Notes under the pieces: model-generated
The model's input: the letters and a program-made list of their open reading frames with translations, nothing else
What the model was told of the DNA's origin: nothing
The model's database searches: none
DNA from: Warburgia ugandensis
Lineage: Eukaryota; Streptophyta; Magnoliopsida; Canellales; Canellaceae
Assembly: GCA_035236585.1 (NCBI GenBank)
Contig: CP141138.1
Location: forward strand, 26,113,437 to 26,177,436
Direction of reading: 5' to 3'
Length of the DNA: 64,000 nt
Made by a program: the position numbers and the translations under genes
Shown here: positions 1 through 12,698 of the stretch, in pieces
Layout: each line of letters begins with the position of its first letter
How positions within the stretch are numbered: position 1 is the first letter of the stretch

Positions 1-114
1 TTAAAAGAAACTTGGATGCTGGTTTGAGAAAGGGGTTTTTCTATTTTTGGATAATTAAATTAACTCATGGGAAAATTAGATTAATCATAGATGGAAATGT
101 TAATACAAAGATAT
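1..114. other. Unique flank left of the copia insertion, probably TAF5 intron
   Basis: AT-rich, no open frame and no recognisable repeat. It ends in CTTTG (115-119), the left copy of the target duplication of the copia element. The right copy lies at 13024-13028, inside what is clearly a TAF5 intron, so these bases are inferred to be the other half of that intron. Confidence 0.5.
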
Positions 115-119
115 CTTTG

Positions 120-475
120 TATTGACATAGGATCCCTAAATATGAGGGGCATATCCTTTCCTTTCATAGTTGTTATAATAATCTTGACATAGGATCCCTA
201 GATATGAGGTTCATATCCTCTCATAACTGTTATAATAGTTATAGACATCTCATCTAATCTTTGACTTTAGATTGATTGATTGTAATCTTTTTTGTAATTC
301 TCTAATGAGGAAACTTGATCTAATTGATTGTAATCATAACTTATTGTAATCCTTTGATGAGGAAACTGTATCATGTAACATCTATAAATATTGATATGTC
401 AATAGAGTAAGACAAGCAAACAACATGACTCTTATTTGCTGTACTTGTTTTCTCTCATTAGTTTACATATTAACA
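120..475 (+). repeat. Copia 5' LTR
   Basis: It matches 12699-13023 along its length. It ends in TTAACA directly before the primer binding site. The first 60-odd bases are present twice in this LTR (the motif TTGACATAGGATCCCTA starts near 122 and again near 184), which explains why it is longer than the 3' copy. Confidence 0.9.
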
Positions 476-487
476 TGGTATCAGAGC
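476..487 (+). other. Copia primer binding site (tRNA-iMet)
   Basis: TGGTATCAGAGC immediately follows the LTR. It is the standard plant copia site complementary to the 3' end of initiator methionine tRNA. Confidence 0.9.
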
Positions 488-764
488 TAGTCATTGCTAT
501 CTTTTAACCTAGCCTTCATTGCTAGGGATATTTTGCATTCATAGCTAATCATTCACTTCCAAAAACTTCAATTTTAACCTCCTTTTCTGGTCTATTATTT
601 GCTGGAATTATTGGCCTTCATTTCTATTTTTCTGGTTGTTGGACTTTGTACTGGGCTCTCTTCTTGCTTTTACCCATATACATGCTGCACTCATTTCAGA
701 TTTCTAGGTTTGTAAACCAGATTTTTTTTCACCACTATCATTTTTCTTCTTTAACCTTGACCAA

Positions 765-958
765 TTGTTATGGCAGATACACAAACCTATTAATCTGTCC
801 CACCTGTCCCAATCATCACTTAGATTTCAAACACCACTCTCAATTTTGCTAATGAGAACCCTAATTCTCAAATTACTACTTGCAAACTTAATACCCAAAA
901 TTTTCTTGAATTGTCTCAATCAGCTAAGTTTGTTCCTCAAAAGCAAGAAGAAGATGGT
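765..958 (+). pseudogene. Copia gag, 5' part, interrupted by the gypsy element
   Basis: A plus-strand frame just downstream of the copia leader leads into the gypsy insertion point at 958/959. It is taken as the start of gag because of its position after LTR and primer site and because clear gag sequence resumes on the far side of the gypsy element at 7667. Fossil. Confidence 0.5.
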
Positions 959-1630
959 TGATGTAGGACAACATGCAAAATGACCTAATCTATATGTCGA
1001 GATTAGATCAGAATTAGCTTAAATAAGAAAATATAAATTAAACTACAACGAGCACTTTAACATGTAGAAAATCATTCTTAATTAGCATGAATAGCTTATA
1101 ATGGGTTACAAGATCTGCAAATTGCCCCAGATCTCTATTGATTAAGGTAAGATCGAAGTCTCAATTCAGATTGTCCCTTTAATTGACGAATAGTCTTGGT
1201 TAAGCTTCGGATCTAGGGTTCAGGAATTTTATGCAGGATAAGAATTTTAGATTATTAGCCATGCAAATCACATAACCACATGCAACTCAGAAATCATCCT
1301 TTAAAAGACAAGGTAGAAAAGTACTGACTTACAGAATAGGATGAAACAATAGTAATAAGGCCTTGTACCAAAAGCTTCACGCCCATGGGAAGGAAGTTAA
1401 AATGAGGAATCCACCAAGTCAATGAAATTTTCATTCATTATTCATCAAAAACTACTTACACGAGAGAAAGATCTTAAGTAGGGGACATCCAACCCTAATC
1501 TAGAAAAAGACAAAATTGCCCCTACTTAAGTCATAACACACTAAGAAACCTAATACTCTTAGTGGTAAATATCCCAAGTAAACTAAACTATAACATAACA
1601 TAAAAAAAAGTCGGATGATGATCCCCATCA
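959..1630 (-). repeat. Gypsy 3' LTR (left copy on the plus strand)
   Basis: It aligns with 6785-7666 apart from the SINE in the latter. It begins TGATGTAGGAC and ends CCATCA on the plus strand. It contains no SINE, so it records the empty SINE target site near 1435-1455. Confidence 0.88.
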
Positions 1631-2289
1631 ATCTCCCCAGCCAAAAAGACTTTGACCCTGTCGAACAAGGAATATCAAGCCTTCCAAGTGTATGTGTGCG
1701 CAATGCGGGGTCTCCAAATGCATATACATACTTGGCTCATTAGTAAAAATTCTCCGCGTATGTAGCTTCCCAATGTGGGGTCTTCAAATAGTGCCTAGAT
1801 ACATGGGTCTTCAATCATCTCTTACAAGTACACCTTCTTAGGTGGGGACTTCACTGTAGTACATATGTACGTGTAAGAGGTCTTATGCTCTTAAGGAATA
1901 AGGACCCGACGAAGTAGGGCCCTCCTCTGTCGCCTTTGATGTCTTGAAATCACGTCCAGGGTGGTGATCATTATCATGATTGCCGCATGTTGAAGGCGGG
2001 GTTCTTGGTGTAGTAAACTGTCGATAGTAATCCAAAAAGTCTAGATCTAAGCGAAAGCTCGTACTTTGTGATCCATGTACAATCAAAAGCAACCCTATCC
2101 TTCCACTTGACAAGGAATTTTCGTTAACCCCCATGTCTAGTGGACACTATTTGATTGTCAAGTATGTTCTCTACTTTTTAGCGGGACGAACTTGTGGCTG
2201 TGGAGGTAATGGTTGCATGGGGCCAAGGGCTCTGGATGGGCTGGTTGAGATTAGTGCTCGGGTCAGGGTTAGGATTATGACTAGGATCA

Positions 2290-3216
2290 GTGGGTGAACT
2301 GGTGGGGTGACGAAAAGGAATTAGATCCTCCACATTAAACATTGAACTAATTCCCCAATTAGGATTATCATCTAAGATATAAGCGTTCTCCCCTACCTTC
2401 CTCGGTACTCGAAAGGGAGCGGCACTGTAAGCCTGTAATTTCTAAGCGACTCCGTGTGGAAATTGTTCAGGTCTCATGCAGAGACCATGATATGATCACC
2501 TGACTGAAATTTCTTATATTGTCTGTGCAAGTCAGCAGCAAATTTATATTTCTCGTTAAATTAATCCTTCATGTGATCTAAGAATGCAAATTATTTTTAA
2601 CCTGTGCGAAGGACTAGGTTGACTCAAATGGCCTATGTGATGCAGACATGGGTAAGAGATTTGCATGTATCCTAGGCTTGTATTCGTAAACAACCTCAAA
2701 AGGACTCATACTAGTTGACTTATTAGTAGAATTATTATATGCGAACTCAACAATTGGTGAAACGGTGTCCCAACTCCTATTGTGCTCTCCCACTAAACAC
2801 CTCAACAAATTTCTTGGGCTTTGATTTGTAGCTTTTGTTTGACCATCAGTTTGTGGGTGGTAAGTAGAAGACAATTGAAGCCTGGTGCCAATCATGTGCC
2901 AATAGTGTCGGCTAAAAATAGCTAACAAACTTGACATAACCAGACTATTGACTCAAAAAAACTACTGGCAATCCTAGAAGCATTGGCAGTCTCAGAGCAA
3001 GGAATGAAGTGGACCATTTTAGCAAAACGGTCTGCAATGACAAATATAGAATTGTGCTTTCTGATAGCCTTGGATAGTCCTAGCACGAAGTTCATGCTCA
3101 AATCTTGCCACAGAGCATGTGGCACTGGCAAAGGAGTGTACAATCCTGTATTCTATTTGCGTTGCTTTGCTAGTTGACAAGTATGGCATTGTCCAATGAT
3201 ATTGGCAACATCCCAT
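2290..3216 (-). pseudogene. Gypsy integrase and post-integrase remnant
   Basis: Minus-strand peptides carry the integrase core signature STYHPQTDGQT (about 2850) and the flanking host-DNA-binding segment. Further down, a segment with GENAYILD and FNVEDLIPF (about 2310-2420) is typical of the gypsy tail after the integrase core. In life this enzyme inserted the cDNA copy. This copy is broken. Confidence 0.85.
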
Positions 3217-3508
3217 TGGGGACTTGGCTAATAGAACTTATTAGAGATGAGCAACCGTCTTGTTATGACCAAAATGGCCCGTGCCTGCTGAGCTCCCAAA
3301 TGTGAAAGTCTCTCAAGGAAGTGTGGAGAATACATAAATGAAGGCCTCTAAACAAATATCCATCCTACAGGAGGTAGTCTCTAACACTCCGTATCTGACT
3401 GTTAGTCAATGATGTGTAAATCTCTCTAAAATCCGGGCACGATGAATAAGCCTCTCTCAAACCCGGTGACCTCAACTTGTAAGGTGTGTAGTGACGTTAC
3501 CTTGCTAC

Positions 3509-4650
3509 TCAATGCATCTGTAGGTTTGTTCTCGACCCCTGCCTTATGCTTGAGCACAAATGAATATTCCTAAAGAAATTTAACCCATTTGGTGTGCTGT
3601 GGGTTTCATTTCTTTTGGGAGTTAGGGTATTGCAGGGCCTCATGGTCAGAGAACAAGACATATTCATTTGCCAATAAGTAATGTCTCCAATGTCATAATG
3701 CTTGAACAACTGTATAGAACTCCTTTTTATAGTTGAAGTATTTTTGCCGCATGTCATTTAATTTCTCACTAAAAAGTACCACTGGGTGACTCTCTTGACT
3801 TAGAACTTCTATGCCTAAATCAAATGCATCACATGCCACTTCAAAAGACTTTGAGAAGTCTGATAGGCACATTGTTGGAGCTTCAGCCATTCTCTTTTTG
3901 ATTTCTTTGAACGCTTTGGACATAGCATTCGTCCACCACCCCGCACCCCCCCACACACACTTCTTCATGCAATTAATAATGGGAGCTGTAATGGAACTGA
4001 ACCCACGGATGAAGCGATGATAGAAGGTCACTAACCCATGAAAACTACGGACCTCGTGAATATTTTGTGGCTCGCTTCACTCCACGATGGACCTCACCTT
4101 CTCTAGGTTCATAGAGATGTCCTGAGAAGAAACTACAAATCCTTAGAAGATAACTTGTTGGGAAGCAAATGAACACTTCTTAAGATTTGCGTATAGCTTC
4201 TCTGTCCTCGGAGTCTCATAGATGTCTCAAGTGGATGAGGTGTTGTTCTTGGGTTTGACTATAGATCAAGATGTCGTCGAAGTACACGGCCAATAACTTA
4301 TCGATAAATGGCCTTAGCACTTGTGTCATGATCCTTACGAATGTACGAGGGGCATTTGAAAGCTCAAAAGGCATGACCCATCCAATCATATTCCACTCAT
4401 CCCTTGGATGAATACGGACTTGACCGTGATTTTATTGATAGCTTGATTGTCCATACATATTCTCCATTACCTATCTTTTATGGGTGTGAGTAGTGCGGAC
4501 ATCACAAGGACTCAGGCTCTCCCTAATGAAACCTTTCCTTAATAATTCATCCACCCATTTCTTCAACTTAGCATGCTTTGTGGGATTCATTCTATAGTGG
4601 GGAAGGTTTGGAAGACTCGATCCAGGTATCATATCGATATGGTGTTAAAT
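3509..4650 (-). pseudogene. Gypsy reverse transcriptase and RNase H remnant
   Basis: The minus-strand peptide FYHRFIRGFSSITAPI (about 3980-4030), followed by the CDAFDLGIEVLSQ region, is the gypsy RT connection and RNase H start. Weaker RT similarity continues to about 4650. Broken. Confidence 0.8.
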
Positions 4651-4721
4651 ATCCCTCATGAGAGGTAACTCATCTGGTAAATCATTAGGAAAAACATCAT
4701 CATACTCATATAGAACAAGTG

Positions 4722-5033
4722 CTACTCCCTAGGGTACTCAAGAGCCGGCAGCGATGGGGTCTTTTTTGCCACTAGGGCATAGAAGAAAGGCTCGTCTCTA
4801 ATGTCCCTTGCAAATGCGGCGTTGATAATGTGTAGGTCTTTAGCTTTCGCCCTACCCTCCATGACTACTTCGTTGTTGCCTTCTTTTTGCTTAGGTGATG
4901 CTTTGGTTGGTAGAGGATTGAGTCGGATCCTCTCGCCGTCATGCAAGAAAGAGCATGAATTACATAGGCCATAAATAGTAATGTCCATATCATAAAGCCA
5001 TGGCCTGCCTAAAATAATGCGACATGTATCCAT
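4722..5033 (-). pseudogene. Gypsy protease-region remnant
   Basis: The peptide contains CRIILGRPWLYDMDITIYG, the conserved ILGRPWL..D stretch that follows the aspartic protease active site in plant gypsy polyproteins. Fossil. Confidence 0.75.
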
Positions 5034-5399
5034 AGGTACACATTACACCACAAGGTGTCTTTATATGTTATAAATTCAATGGGAACTTGATACCTCCGAG
5101 TAATTGGGAGTGATGAAAAAGCATCAACCCACTTAACTCAGTGAGGTCTAAGGTGGGGAAGGGGTGAAAATCCTAATTGGGAGATAGCATGGATGAAAAT
5201 TATATTTGTGCAGCTCCCAACCTCTCACTATGGATGACATCTTTACAATTCTTTTTGCCACTCTTGACATCTATATGAGAAATGTTTGTCCTACACCAAT
5301 CATCACTATCGTTTGGGTGCGTGAGAGCATGCCTCCTCATGGGCATCCTTCTCATTGCTAGCCTCACCAACAAGCTCATAAACCTCCTCAAGCCATCCT

Positions 5400-6450
5400 T
5401 CATATCCATTGTTCACATCCTTGCCTTCTATAAAGAGGGATTTAGAGGGCATTCTCGAAAGGCATTATGCAGCAACATGTCCAAATCCTTCACATAGATA
5501 ACACTTAGTGCTGCTGTTTACCCTTGAACTCTTTCCTGACGCATCTTTTCCTTTATCGACATTAGATGCCTCAGTCACTTGAGTTCTAGGTTGTGGATTC
5601 GCAAATGTAGATTTAGCCTCGAATTCATATTTTGCTTAGTTGGTTGTGGTTTGAGATATTGCTCTAATTCTTGCACTATCTGATATGCATGATCAAAGGA
5701 ATTTATATCATGGGCAATGAATTTTTTTTTTGAAGCTCAAGGTGAAGGCTTATCGTAAACCTATACAAGGTCATAGAGGAATCCTCCCTTACATTGCATC
5801 TCCTCATAAACTCATTGAATCGAGCAACATATTCAGTGACAGACAGATCTCTGTGGCTTTAGTTTTGCCACTAATCTAGTAACCTAGAATGGTAGGAGAG
5901 GAGAACAAATTTCTCTGTCAGCCTTTACTTCATATTCTTCCAAGTGGAAATGGGTGGATGCATGGTTGTAGCTCACTGACGCTCCAAACTAGTCCAATAG
6001 AGCCTTGCTTGACCAATCAGTTTAATCTTAGCAAACTAGACCCGCTGCTCTTCAGACATTTTGTATTAGTCAAAGTAATGATCCATGTTCGAAAGCTAGT
6101 CAAGAAATCGCTTTAGATTCAGTTCGCCATTATAGGTAGGGGCCTCAAGCTTGAAAGTTTTCAGGATCCAACTTTTAGCGATATGTGGCTCATAATCGCG
6201 ATGATGGTGATTACCATCTTTCTGTGGTTACCTCACTCTTGCATGGCTAGTCTAGCACGCACATTACCTATGAGAGGTTCAGGTTGTGACTCTAATGCCT
6301 CAATGCCGAACCGTGATCATCTAATAATGTTGTCAATTTAACATGCTAACTGATTACACTATCATTCTACTCAGCTAACCGTGCTTGAATTTCTTGACGG
6401 ATTTTACTAAGTTGTGGATCCATTGGCTGGTAGGACTAGCCACTACGAGT
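5400..6450 (-). pseudogene. Gypsy gag remnant with CCHC knuckle
   Basis: Minus-strand translation near 5470-5510 shows a zinc-knuckle pattern (CYLCEGFGHVA). Upstream (higher coordinates) is gag-like sequence up to the leader. It is too eroded to bound precisely. Confidence 0.6.
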
Positions 6451-6769
6451 GGACATATACTAGGATGCCTTGACATTTGACAACTAAATACCCTACGACT
6501 CTATGGCAAGTACCCTAAATCTATGTGCAATACTCTAAATCTAAATGGAATGAGCACACAAGTCCTTTACAATGCAACTAAACACAACGACCTATAATGC
6601 GCTTCACAGAGTTGTCGTGGGTCAAGCTACGTGGTTAGCTTGCCGCCTGAAAGGTAAACAAAAATCATGTCTTATGATAAGCGCGAAACCCTGAAAACTC
6701 TAATGTAAATCTGGGTTGGGGGGGAGGGGGGTTCAAATGCGAACTAATGTAGATTCTAAGCAACCTTAT

Positions 6770-6781
6770 GCTCTGATACCA
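6770..6781 (-). other. Gypsy primer binding site (tRNA-iMet)
   Basis: The plus strand reads GCTCTGATACCA, the complement of TGGTATCAGAGC, three bases from the LTR edge. This fixes the element's orientation as minus. Confidence 0.88.
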
Positions 6782-6784
6782 AAT

Positions 6785-7666
6785 TGGATGTAGGACATCA
6801 TGCAAAATGACCTAATCTATATGCTGATATCAGATCATAATTAACTTAAATAAGTAAACATAATTTAAACTATGACGAGCACTTTAACATGCAGAAAATC
6901 AGTCTTAATTAGCATGAATAGCCTTCAATGAGCTACAGGATCTGTAGATTGCCCTAGAATTCTACCGATTAAGCTAAGATTGAAGTCTCAATCCAGATCA
7001 TCCTTCTAATTAACGAATAGTCTTGATTAAGCTTTGGATTTAAGGTTCAGGAATTTTATTCAGGAGACTTTTAGATTTTATTACCGATGCAAATCACGTA
7101 CCACACGCAGCTCAGAAATCGTCCTTCAAAAAACAAGATAGAAGAGTACTGACTTACAGAATAGGATGAAACAATAATGATTTGGTCTTGTATCGAGTGT
7201 AGCTTCACACCCACTGGAAGGAAGCTAAAGCGAGGAATCCACCAAGTCTAATGAAATTTTTATTCATTATTTATCAAAAACTAGAAGGGGAGCCTTGACG
7301 CAATGATAGAGTTGTCGTCGTGTGACCTTGAGGTCACAGGTTCAAGATGTGGAAACAGCCTCTTGCCAAATGTAAGGTAAGGTTGCTTACTATTGACCCT
7401 TGTGTTTCACCCCTTCCCTGGACTTGACATACGTGGGAGCCTCATGCACTAGGGCTGCCCTTTTATTTATCAAAAACTACTTGCACAAAAGAGAAAAAGA
7501 TCTTAAGTAGGGGACATCTAACCCTAATCTAGAAAAAAGACAAAATTGCCCCTACTTAAGTCACAACATACTAAGAAACCTAATACCCATAGTGGTAAAT
7601 ATCCTAAGTAAACTAAACTATGACATAACATAAAAAAAAAAAAAGGTGGGATGATGGTCCCTATCA
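6785..7666 (-). repeat. Gypsy 5' LTR with SINE insertion
   Basis: It starts TGGATGTAGGAC and ends CTATCA on the plus strand. It is about 0.2 kb longer than its partner because of the Au SINE at 7284-7464. Confidence 0.88.
7284..7464 (+). mobile_element. Au SINE, near full length
   Basis: It starts GAAGGGGAGCCTTGACGCAA and has A-box and B-box like sequence (GGTTCAAGA near 7340). It runs through the family's hallmark region AACAGCCTCTTGC and ends GGGCTGCCCTTTT. A perfect 15-bp duplication ATTTATCAAAAACTA flanks it (7269-7283 and 7465-7479). The sister LTR at 959-1630 lacks it. The Au family is a tRNA-derived SINE of flowering plants mobilised by LINE enzymes. Internally transcribed by RNA polymerase III when active. 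Confidence 0.92.
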
Positions 7667-8349
7667 ATGGGCTATGTGCTGGGAAAATCCCCTCTCCAAA
7701 AGAAGATGATCCCACGTTTGAGACATGGGAAGTCGACAACTCTATGGTGCTGTCATGATTACTTCATTCCACGCAATCAGAAATCAGCAAGCCCCTTCTT
7801 TTTCTCTCAACTGGTAAAAAAATTTGGGATTGTGTGGCATACTTATTTTCTAAGGTGAGGATAAAGGCTTTTATTTATGAGTTTAAGAATCAGATGTTTT
7901 TTTACAAAGCAAGGGACATCATCTACCAGAACTTCCCAACGTAATTACCTGCAGACATTGTTCAAATCCAAAAGTTGATTAAAAAGGATCGTATCTATAC
8001 TTTTTTGACTGGATTGAGGCCAGAATCTGATCAGGCAAGGGTGCAAATTTTGGGCAAAGAACCCTTTCCTTCATTAAAGGAAGTTTTTTCTCATGTTCGA
8101 GAAGAAGAGAGTTGTCAAATGATAATGTTGGAAAAACCATCCATGGAGAGCTCTACCCTAACGGTTCCAAATGAGGCCATCGCAGCAGAGAAGCAAGATG
8201 GAAAGAGTACCATTGAGAAAGAGACAAGGTGGTGTGACTTTTGTAAGAAACCTCACTACGTAAGAGAAAATTGTTGGAAGCTTCATGATAGGCCTTCTTC
8301 AAGCATAAAAGGGGAAGCAGAAAAAAGGATAAAAAAAAAAAAAAACTAA
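7667..8349 (+). pseudogene. Copia gag, 3' part, with CCHC knuckle
   Basis: Gag resumes at the far edge of the gypsy element. The frame at 7975-8349 ends with a zinc knuckle (CDFCKKPHYVRENCWKLHD, about 8233-8289), the nucleic-acid-binding motif of copia capsid protein, preceded by the conserved gag segment FLTGLRPESDQARVQIL. Fossil. Confidence 0.85.
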
Positions 8350-8819
8350 GCATTTACCACGAAGAACAAGAGAGAAGACACATCCATAGACAACTAAGAG
8401 TTTAGAGGATTGAGTAAAGAACAGTTGGAGAAATTGAAGGCCATACTTGATAAGATGAACTCTAAGACATGCTCTTCAAAAGGGTGATATCTCTTAAGGC
8501 TTACTTTCTTTTTCTGATTGCTATTCCACACTTGGATCATAGATTCAAGTGCCTCAGATCATATGACAGGATCTTCCCCTTTTTCTCCAATTACAAACCT
8601 TGTGTAGGAAATAAGGTCTCTACAGCTGATGGAAAGAGTGCCCTGTTCTTGGCCAAGGATTGATTCCCTTAACTAGTTCTATATCCTGAATTCTGCCCTA
8701 CATGTTCTTAAATTGACATGTAATCTATCTCAATCACAAAGCATACTAAAAGCCTAAATTGTTCATTGGTTTTCTTTCCTTCTCACTATATTATATAGGA
8801 CCAGGCTATGGGGAAGATG

Positions 8820-10170
8820 ATTGGGCATGCTAAGGAGAAAGGTTGAGTTTACTTCCTCTAGGCTATTGGTGGAAATGAGACTATCTCAAGCATGGCTTGC
8901 TCATACAAGTAATTTGATATTTTACTTTGGCACAAATGGCTTGGTCACCCTTCACTCTCTACCATGCAAATTTTTTTCCCTTCATTTGATTTCAATAAAA
9001 TGCTTTGTCATTATGAAATCTGTGAAATGGAAAAACATCATAGAACAACTTTTTCTTCAATAAATGAAAGATCTTCCTTACCTTTTAGCCTTATTCATCA
9101 TATTGATGTTTGGGAAAAATAAAAAATTTCTAACATCTCAGGTTCTCTCTGGTTTGTTTCCTTTATTGACAATTGTACAATGTTAATATGGGTTTATCTT
9201 CACAAAAACAAATTTGAAGTCAATTAGATTTTTCCCATCTTTCATAAGATGATTTCCAATCAGTTTGGTGCCGAAGTCCATATTCTTCGTTCATATAATG
9301 GAAGGGAATGCTTCAACAATGACTTGATTTCTTATTTCCTGAAAGAAGGAATTATTCGACGGTCCTCATGTTCAAATACTTGACAAAATGAGGTTGCTGA
9401 GAGAAAAAACCGTTAGCTACTTAAAGTTATCGAAAGTCATCTTGACTGCCTCTTATTTAATCAACCGGCTACCCTCTCGAATCCTTAATTTGCAAATTCC
9501 AGCGAGTTATTTATCTTTTTTCTTCATGCAAAAACTTTGGGATTCTTTCTCCTAAAGTATTCGGGTGTTTCTCTTTTGTGCATATTCATGATCACCATCG
9601 AACAAAACTTGATCCTAGAGCTTTAAGTGTGTCTTTCTTGGCTACTTATCTAGTCAAAAGGGGTACAAATGCTATTACCTATCAACAAAAAAGGTCTATG
9701 CTACCATGGATGTCAATTTTGTTGAAAGTCAACCATATTTCTCACACAATTATCTTCAGCGGAAGAACATATATGAAGATAATAAGAAATATATACTTCT
9801 CTTATTGATCAAAGACCTAACAAACCCTGAATCTTCTTCTTCCCTACCACCCATTTCTTTCTCGCCAACTATTTCAACATTCGAACATGAACAGATTGAA
9901 CTGACTGAAAATATGCTAGCTAGTGATTTAAATCAGCCATCTCCATTCAAGGAGGAAAGAGTCTTTACCAGAACTGATGCATACTCAAACATCTTAACTG
10001 GAACTAGCTAACACTAATCCTCTCTTAGTTGATTCACGTGCTTCCAATGATAATATATTCCTATCCATTGCCCTTAGAAAAAAAGAAAAGAACTTGCACC
10101 CAACATCACATATCTAAGTTTATGTCAAATCGTAAGCCTTCTCCTACTTCTTCACCTTAGAAATTCTGAA
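8820..10170 (+). pseudogene. Copia integrase region remnant
   Basis: Plus-strand pieces between 8930 and 9560 show the GAG-pre-integrase and integrase core of copia. Among them is the stretch around 9280-9350 with the QFGAEVHILRS-NG type signature. The rest is the linker before reverse transcriptase. Strongly eroded. Confidence 0.6.
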
Positions 10171-10275
10171 AATTATCAATGAGGCACTAAATAATAAAAA
10201 ATTTAAAGAAGCTATGATTAAGGTGATGTGAGTTGTAAAAAAGAATGATACGTGGGAGATAGTTGACTTGTCGGA

Positions 10276-11690
10276 ATGGAAGAAACTTGTGGTTGTAAAT
10301 GGATCTTCACACTCAAATACAAAGCTGATGGGTCTTTGGAAAGATATAAAGCGAGATTAGTGGCTGAGGGCTTTACTCAGACCTATAGGTTAGGCTTTCA
10401 GGAAAACTTTGCCCTAGTAGCCAAAACGAATAGCATTACAATTTTGATTTCTCTTGTTGTTAACCTGAACTGGACTTTGCAACAATTTGATGTGAAAAAT
10501 GATTACCTATGTGGGGATCTGGATGAGGAAATCTACATGGAGATTCCACCTTGTTTCAATAACCCAAAGGAAAGAAAAGTCTGCCGTTTAAGAAAATCTT
10601 TATACGGCCTCTAATTGTCTATAGAGCTTGGTTCGCGAAATTCACAAAGGCAATGGTGAGGTTTGGGATAGACAAAATAAGATGATCACACACTTTTCAT
10701 CAAACAAGAAGATCTAAATAAAGTGACTGCTCAAATTGTCTATGTAGATGATGTAATTGTGATTGGAAATGACCAAGAAGAAATTAACAAGTTGAAGCAT
10801 TGTTTGACAAGAGAATTTGAGATAAAAGATTTGGGAAGGCTTAATTACTTTCTTGGAATAGAGGGTGCCCACTCCAGAACAGGTATCTTCTTGTCTCAAT
10901 CCAAATATACACTTGATCTACTAGAGGAGACGAATGTTAGGTTGTAAACCTGCAGCCAGTCCCATTGAGCCTATCACAAGGTTGTATGCCATTATAAAGA
11001 ACCGAAGACTAATAAAGAAAGGTACCAAAGACTTGTTGGAAGACTAATTTATCTTTCACATGCGCATCCAGACATAGCATATGCAGTAAGTGTTATTAGT
11101 CAATTTATGCACAGTCTACAGAAGAAACATGTGGAAGCTGCCTATCGAATCCTTAGGTACTTAAAGTCAGCACCTGGGAAAGGAATCTTTTTTAAGAAAA
11201 ATGAGAAAATAGATGTCGAAGGGTATATCAATGTAGACTGGGCTAGGTCAATTATAGATCAACATTCCATTAGTGGATATTATACATTTATTGGCGTAAT
11301 CTTATCACTTGGAGAAGCAAGAAGCAATCAGTGGTTGCCAAATCAAGCACTGAAGTGGAATTCAGATCAATGGCTCAAGGTATTTGTGAGTTAATTTAGA
11401 TTTGATTGATTCTCTCAGATTTGGGGATAAACTAAAAGGGCCTATGAAGTTGTACTATGACAACAAATCCACCATAAGCATTGTGCATAATCCACTCCAC
11501 CACGATCAAACAAAGCATGTAGAAGATTGTCATTTTATCTAAAAATTGGAAAATGGGGAGATTTGCATTCCTTATGTTTCTTCTAAAAGTCAACTTGCAG
11601 CTTTTCCGACTAAAGGGTCGTCAAGTTCTACATTCCATTCAATTCTAAGCAAGCTGGAAATGGAGGATATTTTCTCATTAGCTTTAGGGG
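10276..11690 (+). pseudogene. Copia reverse transcriptase and RNase H remnant
   Basis: The RT motifs are clear: [20 protein letters not shown] (about 10295), the AEGFTQ stretch, [20 protein letters not shown] (about 10480), and the catalytic box YVDD at about 10741. RNase H follows from 11107 (HVEAAYRILRYLKSAPGKGI, about 11134). It ends just before the purine-rich tract TTAGGGGGAG at 11684-11693. Several breaks; fossil. Confidence 0.88.
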
Positions 11691-11703
11691 GAGTGTTGAC
11701 ATA

Positions 11704-12695
11704 CTCATCATCATCTAGGCCTTATCCCAATTAGGGGTTGGCCACAAGAATCTTGTTCCTCCATTTTCATCTATTAAGTTTCATGACTTCATTAGTTCAA
11801 AAGCTTTTAAATCTTTTCTCACCACTTCTATCCACATTCTTTGGGCCTTCCTCTTACCCTTTTAGAGCCTTCAACATGGATTGACTCACTTCTAACAGGT
11901 GCCATTTTCGGTCTCCGTTGGACATGTTCAAACCATCTAAGTCTACCATCTCATCTTGTTACCTATTGGTGCTACTTCTAATCTTCCTCTCATGTTTCCA
12001 TTTCTAATTCTATCTTTTCTTGTCATGTCACTCATTCATCTCAACATCCTCATTTCAGCCATCTCATGTACATGTTGTTCTTTGACTGGGCAATACTTTA
12101 ATCCATAAAGCATGGCAGGCCTTACAGCCATCCTATAGATTTTTTCTTTTAGTTTGAGTGACACCCGCAATCACACACCTCTAGAAGCACATCTCCATTT
12201 GGTCCAATCCAGTTGGATTTTCTGGGTAACATTCTTCTCAATCTCTTTGCTATCATGAATTATCTATCCCAAGTATTGAAAGTAGTCTTTTTGGGTGGAC
12301 TTCTTGGTTATCAATCTTTACTGGTGCTTCACCTCCACTCCTTTCCTCACTAAAATTGCATTCCATATGCTCTGTTTTAGTCAGTTGATTTTAAATCCTT
12401 TAGACTCTATATCATCTCCATGACTCTAGCTTTGTGTCTACGCCATCCCTTTTCTTATCAATCAAAATTATATCATCTGCAAATAAATATTTTCTTAACT
12501 CATCCATAACCAACATGAGAAGGTACGGGCTCAATGCCGATTCTTGGTGCTATTCGGTAGTGATAGGGTAATCATTGATCTTTCTGCTTGTGTGGTTTTA
12601 TGACCTCGATATCAGTCCTAATCCTGGATAGAGGAGGGTTGCATTAGGTGCCAGCTGGCGTAAAACCCTTTGGCAAATAAAATAACAAGAATCTA
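11704..12695 (-). mobile_element. RTE-clade LINE, 5'-truncated, inserted in the copia 3' LTR
   Basis: Read on the minus strand, the segment carries the reverse transcriptase box FADDIILI with the upstream LSPYLLMLVMDEL stretch (about 12450-12550), then the C-terminal region. It ends in a (GATGAT)n tail, seen as CTCATCATCATC at the left edge. Plant RTE elements end in short simple repeats rather than poly(A). GAGTGTTGACATA is repeated perfectly at 11691-11703 and 12696-12708. The N-terminal endonuclease is missing. Several frame breaks. The outer 0.1 kb (about 12596-12690) lacks coding similarity and may be a separate module. Confidence 0.9.
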
Positions 12696-12698
12696 GAG

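Larger units (their letters stand above)
959..7666 (-). mobile_element. Ty3/gypsy LTR retrotransposon, reversed, nested in copia gag
   Basis: Direct repeats 959-1630 and 6785-7666 are its LTRs. The primer site lies on the minus strand at 6770-6781, so the element reads right to left. Minus-strand remnants follow gypsy order: gag with a CCHC knuckle near 5470-5510, protease (4722-5033), reverse transcriptase, RNase H (3509-4031), integrase (2614-3216) and a post-integrase segment near 2300-2440. ATGG at 954-957 and 7667-7670 is the likely target duplication. It is 6.7 kb, of which about 0.2 kb is a later SINE. Fossil with many breaks. The integrase-then-end order after RNase H separates it from copia. 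Confidence 0.92.
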
